NCBI GenBank assembly: GCA_002406015.1
Contig: DHMX01000028.1
Coordinates: forward strand, 1-64,000
Reading direction: 5' to 3'
Length of the DNA: 64,000 nt
Source of the DNA: Lachnospiraceae bacterium UBA4631
GTDB taxonomy: Bacteria > Bacillota > Clostridia > Lachnospirales > Lachnospiraceae
A program made the translations under genes and the position numbers. Below the pieces are notes generated by a model. That model was not told where the DNA came from. It did no database searches and worked only from the letters and a program-made list of their open reading frames with translations. This document shows positions 8,927-17,887 of the stretch, piece by piece. How positions within the stretch are numbered: position 1 is the stretch's first letter; each line of letters starts with the position of its first letter.

Positions 8927-8956
8927 ACCCCGACAGTGTTGGCTGCCGGGGTTTTT
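8927..8956 (+). terminator. Rho-independent terminator of fba
   Basis: ACCCCG-CAG (8927-8936) pairs with CTG-CGGGGT (8943-8952), with one internal mismatch, followed by TTTTT. Confidence 0.85.
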
Positions 8957-8992
8957 CACTCTGAAAGATAAGTAAGAACAGGAAGATACAGG

Positions 8993-11614
8993 ATGAATAG
9001 ACATTTGGTACTTGGGATTCTGGCACACGTCGATGCCGGAAAGACAACTTTATCGGAAGCAATGCTGTACCGGACCGGAAGCATCCGCTCACTTGGCAGG
9101 GTAGACCATAAGGATGCTTTCTTAGACACATTTTCAATGGAGCGGGCAAGAGGAATCACGATATTTTCCAAGCAGGCAGAACTACAGCTCGGAGCATGGG
9201 AAGTAACTTTATTGGATACACCGGGACATGTGGATTTTTCGGCAGAAATGGAACGCACATTGCAGGTGTTGGATTATGCAATTCTGGTAGTCAGCGGTGC
9301 AGACGGTGTGCAGGCACATACCAGAACCCTGTGGCGGTTACTTAAGCAATATCAGATACCGGTCTTTATTTTTATAAATAAAATGGACCAGCCCGGAACG
9401 AACCGGCTACAGCGGATGCAGGAGCTGCAGGAGCAATTAGGGGATGCCTGTCAGGACTTTACGGCAGAAAGAACAAACGAGTGGCTGGAGGGACTTGCCT
9501 TATGTGAGGAGTCACTTATGAATGAATATCTGGCAACCGCTGACCTGACGGATAGCTCCATTCAGGCGGCAATCCGTTCCCGTAAAATTGTACCTTGTTT
9601 CTTTGGTTCTGCATTAAAGCTGGAGGGGGTAGAGGAATTTTTAAAGGGAGTCGAGAACTATGCAGTACCACCACAGTATGATGCCGCATTCGGAGCCAGA
9701 GTCTATAAGATTTCAAGAGATGCTGCCGGCAACCGGCTTACTCATTTAAAGATTACCGGAGGCTGCCTGAATGTAAGGGATACGATACAGCACAAAGCAC
9801 AGACCGAGAAGGTAACGCAGCTTCGGATTTATTCGGGTGATACCTTCCAGCCGGTATCTGTGGCAGAGGCAGGAAGAATCTGTGCCGTAACCGGACTGGA
9901 AGCCAGTTATTCCGGTGAGGGCTTAGGAATAGAAGCGGATATGGGCTTGCCGCTGCTGGAGCCGGTATTGCAGTACCGGATGATACTTCCGGAGGACTGT
10001 GTAGCCCAGACGGCATGGAGCCAGATACAGCAGTTGGAGGAAGAAGACCCGCTGTTACATCTGGAATGGCAGGAGCAGTCCGGAGAAATTCTGATTCAGG
10101 TTATGGGCGAAGTGGAGTTAGAAATTTTGCAGCAAATGATAGAAGACCGCTTTGGTTTATCCGTAACCTTTGGAGAAGGCTCTCTGGTATATAAAGAAAC
10201 AATTGAAGCTCCGGTAGAAGGAATCGGACACTTTGAACCGTTACGACATTATGCAGAGGTACACCTACTGTTAGAGCCGGGTGAAGCAGGAAGTGGAATA
10301 CAGGTAGAGACTGCCTGTAGTGAGGATATGCTGAACAAGAACTGGCAGCGTCTGATATTAAGTCATGTAACCGAATGTTCGCATCCGGGAGTGCTGACCG
10401 GCTCCGAAATTACAGATATGAAGCTTACACTGGTTGCAGGCCGGGCAAGTGTGAAGCATACAGAGGGCGGAGATTTCCGACAGGCAACCTACCGGGCAAT
10501 TCGACAGGGACTAAGAAAAGCAAAGAGTATACTGTTGGAACCTTATTATGAATATCAGTTGACCGTACCGACAGAGAATACAGGAAGGGCAATGGCGGAT
10601 ATTCTTAAAATGAGCGGCAGCTTTGACCCGCCGGATACAACAGGAAGTCAGACCGTTATTCAGGGGCTGGCACCGGTTGCAACCATGTCCGGGTATCAGA
10701 AAGAGGTGCATGCATATACACATGGAGAGGGCAGACTGGTCTGCACATTTAAGGCGTATATGCCTTGTCATAATGCGGAAGAGGTGATTGCAGACAGGAA
10801 TTATCAGCCGGACGAGGACAGAGAGCATCCGACCGGTTCGGTATTCTGCTCGCATGGTGCAGGCTTTCTTGTACCTTGGAATCAGGTGGAGCAATATATG
10901 CACGTAACATCGGGGTTACAGTTTGCGGAGGAGGAAGCACCGGACGATACAGCAGAAGTCCTTAAGCCTACAACCTATGTCTCTGAAACAGTAGCGGATG
11001 AAGACGAGTTAGAACGAATTTTCCAGAGAACATATGGTACAAGTATCCGACAGCCACACAAGAAATGGGAAAGCAGGGGTGACTTTGAAGGGAATGATTT
11101 TGAAAGCAATAATTCTACTTCCGAATCAAAGACTTCACAGGCTGGAATGAATAAGTATAAGAGCCGGAAAGAGACAAAGAAGGATTCCTATCTTCTGGTG
11201 GACGGATATAATATTATATTCGCATGGGAGGAGCTAAAGCAGTTATCAAAGGTGAATCTGGAAGCCGCAAGAAGCAAATTGATGGATATTCTCTGTAATT
11301 ATCAGGGCTATACAGGCGTGAATCTGATTCTGGTCTTTGATGCCTATAAGGTATCCGGAAATTTGGGAGAAATGTTTGACTATCATAATATACACGTTGT
11401 ATATACGAAGGAGGCAGAGACCGCAGACCAGTATATCGAGAAGCTGGCACACCGGATGGCAGGGCAGCAGGATGTTACGGTGGCAACCTCGGACGGCTTG
11501 GAGCAGTTGATTATCTGGGGAGCCGGAGCAAAACGGATGTCAGCCATGGGGCTGTGGGAGGAGGTACAAAAGACACAGCAGGCAATTAAAGAACAGATAA
11601 TGAAGAAAAAATGA
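8993..11614 (+). CDS. TetM/EF-G-like ribosomal-protection GTPase fused to an NYN (YacP/Rae1-like) nuclease domain
   Basis: An 873-residue fusion. Residues 1-650 follow the TetM/EF-G plan. The GTPase domain has G1 AHVDAGKTT (11-19), G3 DTPGH (75-79) and G4 NKMD (129-132). EF-G-like domains II-V then follow, including the TENTGRAMADILKMSGSF region seen in ribosomal-protection proteins. After an acidic/polar linker (about 650-730) comes an NYN/PIN-like domain. Its acidic residues are Asp737 (VDGYN), Asp783 (FDAYK) and Asp834 (TSDGLEQ), the pattern of YacP/Rae1-type RNases. Rae1 of Bacillus cleaves mRNA in the ribosomal A site, and TetM-type factors bind the same region. The fusion therefore suggests a ribosome-delivered RNase (inference). 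Tetracycline resistance cannot be assumed. The gene stands alone between two terminators. Confidence 0.88.
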   Translation: MNRHLVLGILAHVDAGKTTLSEAMLYRTGSIRSLGRVDHKDAFLDTFSMERARGITIFSKQAELQLGAWEVTLLDTPGHVDFSAEMERTLQVLDYAILVVSGADGVQAHTRTLWRLLKQYQIPVFIFINKMDQPGTNRLQRMQELQEQLGDACQDFTAERTNEWLEGLALCEESLMNEYLATADLTDSSIQAAIRSRKIVPCFFGSALKLEGVEEFLKGVENYAVPPQYDAAFGARVYKISRDAAGNRLTHLKITGGCLNVRDTIQHKAQTEKVTQLRIYSGDTFQPVSVAEAGRICAVTGLEASYSGEGLGIEADMGLPLLEPVLQYRMILPEDCVAQTAWSQIQQLEEEDPLLHLEWQEQSGEILIQVMGEVELEILQQMIEDRFGLSVTFGEGSLVYKETIEAPVEGIGHFEPLRHYAEVHLLLEPGEAGSGIQVETACSEDMLNKNWQRLILSHVTECSHPGVLTGSEITDMKLTLVAGRASVKHTEGGDFRQATYRAIRQGLRKAKSILLEPYYEYQLTVPTENTGRAMADILKMSGSFDPPDTTGSQTVIQGLAPVATMSGYQKEVHAYTHGEGRLVCTFKAYMPCHNAEEVIADRNYQPDEDREHPTGSVFCSHGAGFLVPWNQVEQYMHVTSGLQFAEEEAPDDTAEVLKPTTYVSETVADEDELERIFQRTYGTSIRQPHKKWESRGDFEGNDFESNNSTSESKTSQAGMNKYKSRKETKKDSYLLVDGYNIIFAWEELKQLSKVNLEAARSKLMDILCNYQGYTGVNLILVFDAYKVSGNLGEMFDYHNIHVVYTKEAETADQYIEKLAHRMAGQQDVTVATSDGLEQLIIWGAGAKRMSAMGLWEEVQKTQQAIKEQIMKKK

Positions 11615-11698
11615 AGCTGATGATGCATATTCTGTAAGAATTGATTCAGAAAAGCTTCATTGCCTCGCAACGGCATCGTCATATTTATCAGATATAGT

Positions 11699-11731
11699 AA
11701 AAGACAGGATAAGCAACGTCCTGTCTTTTTA
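11699..11731 (+). terminator. Rho-independent terminator of the GTPase-NYN gene
   Basis: AAAAGACAGGA (11699-11709) pairs perfectly with TCCTGTCTTTT (11719-11729). The loop is 9 bases and the U-run is in the 3' arm. Confidence 0.85.
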
Positions 11732-11812
11732 TTATGGCAGCAAGAAACATACAGCAGGTCTGCATTTGGCGGTTGCTAATCAGATTTGAGATGAAATGAA
11801 TGGAGGCAAAAA

Positions 11813-12850
11813 ATGAAAATAGCAGTTTTATTTGGTGGATGTTCTTCGGAATACGGCGTGTCTTTACAGTCTGCATATGCAGTAATGGAGGAATTAAAAA
11901 AGCTGGAATATGAGGTGTTTCCGATTGGAATTACGAACTATGGCGAGTGGTATCTGTATACCGGAGACTGGAAACGGATACCGGAGGATGCATGGCAGGG
12001 AACGGCGTGCATTCCGGCATATATCAGTCCAAGCCGGGATACACATGGCATTCTCATTTTGCCGGAAAACGGCAGCGTACAGACCGAAACCGTTGATGTG
12101 GTATTTCCGGTGCTGCATGGCAAAAACGGAGAAGATGGTACGGTACAGGGCTTATGTGAATTGGCAGGGCTTCCGTTTGTCGGCTGCGGTACGTTAAGCT
12201 CGGCACTGTGTATGGATAAGGATTTGGCACATATAATAGCAAAGGCTGCCGGTATCGAGGTGCCGGAATATGTTGTATTACAGTCCTATATGAGTAAGGA
12301 GGAGCAGCAGACAGTCTGTGCCGATATTACCTATCCGGCATTTGTAAAGCCAGCCAGAGCAGGCTCGTCCTACGGAATTACCCGGATAGAAGAGGCAGGA
12401 CAATTAGAGGCAGCCGTTCTGGAGGCATTTCGGTATGATACAAAGGTTGTAATTGAAGCAGCGGTATCCGGTTTTGAGGTTGGATGTGCGGTGCTTGGAA
12501 CTGAGACCCTGACGGTAGGTGAGGTAGACGAAATCGAATTGCACACAGGAGTATTTGATTTCCATGAAAAATATACACTGGAAACCTCCAAGATTCACGT
12601 TCCGGCAAGAATTTCACCGGAAACAGCTGGACGCATAAAGGAAGCCGCAAAGAAATTGTATCGGGCATTGGAATGTAAGGGAATGGCAAGAGTCGATATG
12701 TTTCTGACAGAGGATGAACGGATTGTATTTAATGAAGTAAATACCATACCGGGATTTACGATGCACAGCCGTTATCCGAATATGATGAAAGCATATGGTT
12801 ATACATTTGCGGATGTGTTAGAGCATCTGATTCAGGAAGCACAGAGATAA
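11813..12850 (+). CDS. vanG: D-alanine--D-serine-type ligase (VanG-like Ddl)
   Basis: A 345-residue ATP-grasp ligase that joins D-Ala to a second D-residue for peptidoglycan precursors. It has VLFGGCSSEYGVSLQSA at the start, HGKNGEDG, VGCGTLSSALCMDKD, KPARAGSSYG and FNEVNTIPGFT. The active-site loop reads EKYTLETSKIHVPA, which matches my memory of the VanG/VanE/VanC D-Ala-D-Ser ligases better than housekeeping Ddl. The next gene, 22 bases on, is a VanT-type racemase that would supply D-Ser, which strengthens the call. No VanXY peptidase and no VanRS two-component system adjoins it, unlike acquired vanG operons. Vancomycin resistance should not be inferred. GGAGGC precedes the ATG. Confidence 0.85.
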   Translation: MKIAVLFGGCSSEYGVSLQSAYAVMEELKKLEYEVFPIGITNYGEWYLYTGDWKRIPEDAWQGTACIPAYISPSRDTHGILILPENGSVQTETVDVVFPVLHGKNGEDGTVQGLCELAGLPFVGCGTLSSALCMDKDLAHIIAKAAGIEVPEYVVLQSYMSKEEQQTVCADITYPAFVKPARAGSSYGITRIEEAGQLEAAVLEAFRYDTKVVIEAAVSGFEVGCAVLGTETLTVGEVDEIELHTGVFDFHEKYTLETSKIHVPARISPETAGRIKEAAKKLYRALECKGMARVDMFLTEDERIVFNEVNTIPGFTMHSRYPNMMKAYGYTFADVLEHLIQEAQR

Positions 12851-12872
12851 AGAAGAGAGCGGGGAGAGAAAC

Positions 12873-15014
12873 ATGAAGCAAAAGAGAAGCTACGGAGGAC
12901 TGGACTGGTTCCGGGTAATCAGTGCCGTCTTAGTAATTACAATCCATACATCACCGCTGCTATGCTTTGGTGAGGTTCCGGATATGATACTGACGAGAAT
13001 AATAGCCAGAGTGGCAGTTCCGTTCTTTTTAATGATAAGCGGATTCTTTTTGCTGCCGGAGCTTCGCTGGAATGCGGACAGTCAGGCACGCATATTCAGA
13101 CAGGTAAAGAAGCTGTTGCTGTTGGATTTAGCAGCATCCTTATTATATGTGCCGGTTATGATATATAGCGGATATTTCGGAGAAGGCTTCCGGATGGTTC
13201 AATTGATAAAGGATATTCTGATAAACGGAACCTTTTATCACCTGTGGTATTTGCCAGCAGCCATATTCGGACTGCTTCTGGTAAATCTGCTTTTGAAGTA
13301 TTGCAGAGACTGGGTGGTATTGGGAATCAGCATCTGCCTGTATTTAATCGGGCTGTTTGGTGACAGCTACTATGGAGCAGTTGCTGCAATACCATGGATA
13401 AGTACAGCCTACAGTAAGCTGTTTCAGGTATCCGAGTATACCAGAAACGGGCTGTTTTATGTACCGTTGTTTTTAGTGCTGGGGTATCTGATAGGCAAAA
13501 CCGCACATAAGAAATGGTTATCTGTGCAGAAGGCAGGCATCGGATTTTTGTGCAGTATGCTGCTTATGCTGGCAGAAGGCATCACCATTCATTTTCTGAA
13601 TTGGCAGCGGCATGACAGTATGTATGTCATGCTTCCGGTTGTAATGGTATTTTTATTTCTTTGGGTAGTACAGTGGAAAGGAGAAGGCAGCAGGCGTTGG
13701 AACCGGATTGCAATGATTGTGTATATCATACATCCGGCAGTTATCGTTGCAGTTCGTCTGGCAGGAAAAGTAACCGGAACGACATGGCTTGTTACAGAGC
13801 AGAGCCTTGTTCATTTTCTTTTGGTTACAGTGATTTCCATCCTGATTGCCTACGGTTTGACTATGATTCGATTTCGTGGAAGAAAAAAACAGAATACAGA
13901 ACCGCATAAGCGGGCGTGGACCGAGATTTCCATAGAGAATCTCTATCATAACGTAAATGAAATACAGAAGCTTTTACCGCCACAGACGAAGTTCATGGCA
14001 GTTGTCAAAGCAAACGGATATGGAAGTGGAGATATTCGGATTGCAGGGAATCTGAATAAAATGGGAATTGATGCATTTGCGGTTGCTACACTGGATGAAG
14101 GGATTCATCTGCGGAAAAACGGTATTACGGGTATGATTCTGATTCTCGGCTATACCGAACCGGAACGCATTGGAGAAATAGAACGGTATCATTTGACGCA
14201 GACCATCACAGACTATGATTATGCGACCCGCTTAGATGCATACGGAAAGAAAATAGCGGTACACATTAAGCTGGATACCGGTATGCACCGGCTGGGAGAA
14301 GATTATCATGACATGGAGCATATACGAAGTATGTATCAGCTCAGACATTTACAGGTAGAAGGAATATATACCCACCTGTGTGTTGCAGACAGCATGGAGC
14401 CGGACGATATTGCATTTACCCATCAGCAGATTCGGCATTATTATGATGTGCTGGAGTATCTGAAGGGAAAGTGCATTCATCCCGGAAAGACGCACATCCA
14501 GAGCAGCTACGGAGTGCTGAATTATCCGGAGCTTCGTTGTGATTATGCAAGAATCGGAATTGCCATGTACGGCGTATTAAGTAATCTGGATTCGGTTAAG
14601 ACTCCGGTGGATTTACGCCCGGTATTAACCGTAAAATCTAAGGTGATTTCTATTCGTCAGATTAAGGCGGGAGAAGCAGTCGGCTACGGCAGAGCCTATG
14701 TTGCCACAAAGGATGCCTGTGTTGCGGTTGTGGCAATTGGGTATGCGGACGGCATTCCGAGAGAATTATCCTGTGGAAAGGGTGTTGTGCTGGTACATGG
14801 AGAGGAAGCCCAAATCATCGGAAGAATCTGTATGGACCAGATGATGATAGACATAACCGGAATCCGTCGGGTTCAAATCGGGGATGTAGTTACGGTAATC
14901 GGCTCGGATATGGAAGAAGACATATCGGCAGAAAAGGTGGCGATAGAATCCGATACGATTACCAATGAACTACTAAGCCGCTTAGGAGAGCGGTTGGAAC
15001 GGGTGTATCTATAG
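12873..15014 (+). CDS. vanT: Membrane-bound serine/alanine racemase (VanT-like)
   Basis: A 713-residue two-part protein. Residues 1-335 form an acyltransferase-3-like membrane domain with about ten hydrophobic helices (starting GLDWFRVISAVLVITIHTSPLL). Residues 345-713 are a PLP-dependent alanine racemase. The PLP lysine is Lys379 in VVKANGYG, and the catalytic tyrosine region is VGYGRAYVATKDA. This architecture is that of VanT, in which the membrane part is thought to take up L-Ser and the racemase converts it to D-Ser for the VanG/VanC ligase. It follows the ligase by 22 bases, so they form a two-gene operon. Relative activity on serine and alanine cannot be read from the sequence. Confidence 0.88.
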   Translation: MKQKRSYGGLDWFRVISAVLVITIHTSPLLCFGEVPDMILTRIIARVAVPFFLMISGFFLLPELRWNADSQARIFRQVKKLLLLDLAASLLYVPVMIYSGYFGEGFRMVQLIKDILINGTFYHLWYLPAAIFGLLLVNLLLKYCRDWVVLGISICLYLIGLFGDSYYGAVAAIPWISTAYSKLFQVSEYTRNGLFYVPLFLVLGYLIGKTAHKKWLSVQKAGIGFLCSMLLMLAEGITIHFLNWQRHDSMYVMLPVVMVFLFLWVVQWKGEGSRRWNRIAMIVYIIHPAVIVAVRLAGKVTGTTWLVTEQSLVHFLLVTVISILIAYGLTMIRFRGRKKQNTEPHKRAWTEISIENLYHNVNEIQKLLPPQTKFMAVVKANGYGSGDIRIAGNLNKMGIDAFAVATLDEGIHLRKNGITGMILILGYTEPERIGEIERYHLTQTITDYDYATRLDAYGKKIAVHIKLDTGMHRLGEDYHDMEHIRSMYQLRHLQVEGIYTHLCVADSMEPDDIAFTHQQIRHYYDVLEYLKGKCIHPGKTHIQSSYGVLNYPELRCDYARIGIAMYGVLSNLDSVKTPVDLRPVLTVKSKVISIRQIKAGEAVGYGRAYVATKDACVAVVAIGYADGIPRELSCGKGVVLVHGEEAQIIGRICMDQMMIDITGIRRVQIGDVVTVIGSDMEEDISAEKVAIESDTITNELLSRLGERLERVYL

Positions 15015-15032
15015 TATAATAGACCATCGGGA

Positions 15033-16439
15033 TTACGGATGCCGGGAAATAACGCAGGTATCCATATCCCATACGGTTTGTGCGGTAAAATCTCCGCTTG
15101 CGGTAAGGGTCAGACCACCTTCCTCCGGAAAGAAATGGCTGGTCATAACAACGGCACCGTCATTTACAAAGATTTCCAATACGGAGCGGTCTGCCAGAAT
15201 CCGCAGATTTTGAAGCTCTGTACAATGGGCTTTGCGGGTGGTTCGTCCGCCTCCGGTAGCTCCGCGGAAGGTAAGGCTTAGAATCTCTTCCCGATAAGAA
15301 AGCTCGATGTCCGAACCGATGGTAATTACAACCGGATTTCGGGATGCGGTTCTTGTCAGCTCCCAATCAAAAGCCGCACAGGTTACACGATAGGAACCGT
15401 CTGCTACGGGAGAGTAGGTGTCACCGCGAAGGAAAGTAAGCTCCGGTATCGGTGCCTGCAGCAGTTGCCCGTTCCGATAGGTGATAACACGAGGAACTGT
15501 CAGCTTATGAATCCAGTGCTCACTGGCAAGGCTTGGCTCATCATAGGACATATCCGGTCCGCCAACCCAGCCAATTAAAATTCTGCGGCCCTTATCATCC
15601 AGAAAGGTTTCCGGGGCGTAAAAATCAAAACCATAATCCCATTCCTGAAATGCTTCTTCCTCAATCAGAACACGTTCTCCGGTATCCCCTTCCTTCAGGG
15701 CAAGGGCATCCTGCGAAAGCGGAAGATAGCCGGAAAGATGATAATTCTGGTAACGGAGGGCTTCCGGTGCAACACCCTGCGGACAGAAGGACAAAAAGGT
15801 ATGTCCCTCTATGGAAAATACATCCGGACATTCCCACATGAAGCCGAAAGGCTGCTTAGAGGTTGCCGTATGGGAAAGCTGCCACCGGATACCGTCTGTA
15901 GAGTGGTAGAATAAGACTGCACCACTGTCATCATTTTTTCTTCCACCCAATACCATGCGATAGAGCTGTCCTTCCTTCCATACCTTCGGGTCGCGGATGT
16001 GGCAGGTATAATCGGATGGATAGTCCGGGTTGCTTAGAACACATTCCTTATCCGAAAAATGCAGACCGTCCTTTGAAGTAACACGGATGGTATTGGATTC
16101 CCTGCCGGAGTGGGTATAATCGTGGTCGCCCTCCTGCTCCACATTTCCGGTATAGTAAATAATCATAGTATCGTTTTCAATCCATGCATTTCCTGAAAAA
16201 GCACCGTTTCGGTCATAGCGGCAGTCGGGGAAAAAGGTAGTTCCGACAAAGCTCCAGTGCAGACAGTCAGAGGAAATGTAATGTCCCCATGACTTATTAT
16301 CATCAGCCGGATAATCCGGTGCATATTGAAAAAACACATGGTAGGTTCCTTTATACTGACAGATGCCATTCGGGTCATTCATCCACCCGGTCGGTGGAGT
16401 CAGATGAAACTGACAACGAAAATGTTCGGTCTGGCTCAT
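15033..16439 (-). CDS. Glycoside hydrolase family 32: sucrose-6-phosphate hydrolase / beta-fructosidase
   Basis: A 468-residue cytoplasmic protein without a signal peptide. It has the GH32 nucleophile motif WMNDPNG (Asp22), HIRDPKVW (the RDP transition-state stabiliser) and WECPDVF (acid/base Glu), followed by a C-terminal beta-sandwich. It hydrolyses sucrose, sucrose-6-phosphate or short fructans to release fructose. Without an adjoining PTS or ABC transporter the true substrate is open. The start at 16439 is chosen for the strong AGGAGG site just upstream; an earlier in-frame start codes for a hydrophobic stretch with no ribosome site. It converges on vanT with an 18-base gap and no obvious hairpin between. 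Confidence 0.9.
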   Translation of the reverse strand: MSQTEHFRCQFHLTPPTGWMNDPNGICQYKGTYHVFFQYAPDYPADDNKSWGHYISSDCLHWSFVGTTFFPDCRYDRNGAFSGNAWIENDTMIIYYTGNVEQEGDHDYTHSGRESNTIRVTSKDGLHFSDKECVLSNPDYPSDYTCHIRDPKVWKEGQLYRMVLGGRKNDDSGAVLFYHSTDGIRWQLSHTATSKQPFGFMWECPDVFSIEGHTFLSFCPQGVAPEALRYQNYHLSGYLPLSQDALALKEGDTGERVLIEEEAFQEWDYGFDFYAPETFLDDKGRRILIGWVGGPDMSYDEPSLASEHWIHKLTVPRVITYRNGQLLQAPIPELTFLRGDTYSPVADGSYRVTCAAFDWELTRTASRNPVVITIGSDIELSYREEILSLTFRGATGGGRTTRKAHCTELQNLRILADRSVLEIFVNDGAVVMTSHFFPEEGGLTLTASGDFTAQTVWDMDTCVISRHP

Positions 16440-16511
16440 GGTGTAAATCCTCCTTTTATAAAAAATGCTATAAAAAAATACTAGAATGCACATTGAGATT
16501 TGTCAAGACGA

Positions 16512-16540
16512 TTCACAAATCCTACAAAGTATAGTACAAT
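16512..16540 (+). promoter_or_regulatory. Promoter of metY
   Basis: TTCACA (16512-16517), a 17-base spacer and TACAAT (16535-16540). The leader to the start is only about 45 bases, too short for a SAM riboswitch. Confidence 0.55.
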
Positions 16541-16590
16541 ACAGGTAATAGCTGACCGAAAGGCGAAATAAAGAGAAGGAGATACAGAAG

Positions 16591-17868
16591 ATGCAGACAA
16601 GAATTGAAACAAAATGTATTCAGGAAGGGTATAAGCCGACGAAGGGAGAACCAAGACAGTTACCGATTATACAAAGCACCACCTTCAAATACGATACCAG
16701 TGATGAGATGGGAAAGCTCTTTGATTTGGAAGCAGACGGATACTTCTATACAAGACTTCAGAATCCGACGAATGACGCGGTTGCTGCAAAGATTTGTGCA
16801 TTAGAGGGCGGAGTAGCTGCAATGCTTACATCTTCCGGACAGGCTGCAAATTTTTATGCCATGTTTAATATCTGCGAAGCGGGCGACCACTTTATCGCAT
16901 CCAGCTCCATTTACGGAGGCACATATAATCTGTTCGGAGTAACGATGAAGAAGATGGGAATTGAATGTACATTTATCGACCAGAATCTTCCGGAGGAGGA
17001 GTTAGAGCAGTATTTTAAGCCAAATACCAAAGCAGTATTCGGAGAAACCATTACCAATCCAACCGTATCGGTATTTGACATTGAAAAATTTGCAAGACTG
17101 GCACATAAGCATGGAGTACCGTTAATTATTGATAATACCTTTGCAACGCCGGTGAATTGCAGACCGTTTGAGTGGGGAGCGGATATAGTTACACATTCTA
17201 CGACAAAGTACATGGACGGCCACGCAGTCGGAGTCGGCGGCTGTATTGTGGATAGTGGTAACTTTGACTGGCTGGCACACAAGGAGAAATTTCCGGGACT
17301 GACAACACCGGATGAATCCTACCATGGTATCGTATATGCAGAGCGGTTTGGAAAGGCGGCATATATTACCAAGGCAACCTCACAGCTTATGCGTGACTTT
17401 GGTTCCATTCAATCTCCGCAGAATGCATTTTATCTGAATATGGGTCTGGAAACCTTACCGTTGCGGATGCGTCAGCATTGCAGCAATGCATTGGCGGTTG
17501 CCAAGTATTTACAAAATAATGAGAAGGTGGCATGGGTGAAGTATCCGGATTTGGAAACAGACGAATACCATGCATTAGCAGAGAAATATCTTCCAAATGG
17601 CTCTTGTGGTGTACTTGCATTTGGATTAAAGGGTGGAAGGGATACCTCCATTTCCTTTATGGACCGTCTGAAGCTGGCATCCATTGTGACTCATGTTGCG
17701 GACAGTAAGACCTGCCTGTTGCATCCGGCAAGTCATACACACCGTCAAATGACAGATGAACAGCTTCGGGAAGCAGGGGTTGCTCCGGATTTGATTCGGT
17801 TATCGGTCGGAATTGAAAATGCAGAGGATATTATTGCAGATTTGGAGCAGGCATTGGCACAGATATAA
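16591..17868 (+). CDS. metY: O-acetylhomoserine aminocarboxypropyltransferase (sulfhydrylase)
   Basis: A 425-residue PLP enzyme of the Cys/Met metabolism family. The internal-aldimine lysine is Lys206 in HSTTKYMDGH. YTRLQNPTNDAV and LETLPLRMRQH are typical of the MetY branch, which is longer than cystathionine gamma-synthase/lyase (about 380 residues). It makes homocysteine from O-acetylhomoserine and sulfide, which links it with CysK at 31295 in sulfur assimilation. AAGGAG precedes the ATG by about 8 bases. The hybrid kinase gene follows by 19 bases and may be co-transcribed. Confidence 0.93.
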   Translation: MQTRIETKCIQEGYKPTKGEPRQLPIIQSTTFKYDTSDEMGKLFDLEADGYFYTRLQNPTNDAVAAKICALEGGVAAMLTSSGQAANFYAMFNICEAGDHFIASSSIYGGTYNLFGVTMKKMGIECTFIDQNLPEEELEQYFKPNTKAVFGETITNPTVSVFDIEKFARLAHKHGVPLIIDNTFATPVNCRPFEWGADIVTHSTTKYMDGHAVGVGGCIVDSGNFDWLAHKEKFPGLTTPDESYHGIVYAERFGKAAYITKATSQLMRDFGSIQSPQNAFYLNMGLETLPLRMRQHCSNALAVAKYLQNNEKVAWVKYPDLETDEYHALAEKYLPNGSCGVLAFGLKGGRDTSISFMDRLKLASIVTHVADSKTCLLHPASHTHRQMTDEQLREAGVAPDLIRLSVGIENAEDIIADLEQALAQI

Positions 17869-17887
17869 TATATGAGGAATGAGCGGT

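Noticed and set aside
8993..11614. Simple tetracycline resistance gene
   Set aside because: The protein is clearly of the ribosomal-protection superfamily but carries a nuclease-like C-terminus and sits in ordinary chromosomal context; resistance cannot be claimed.
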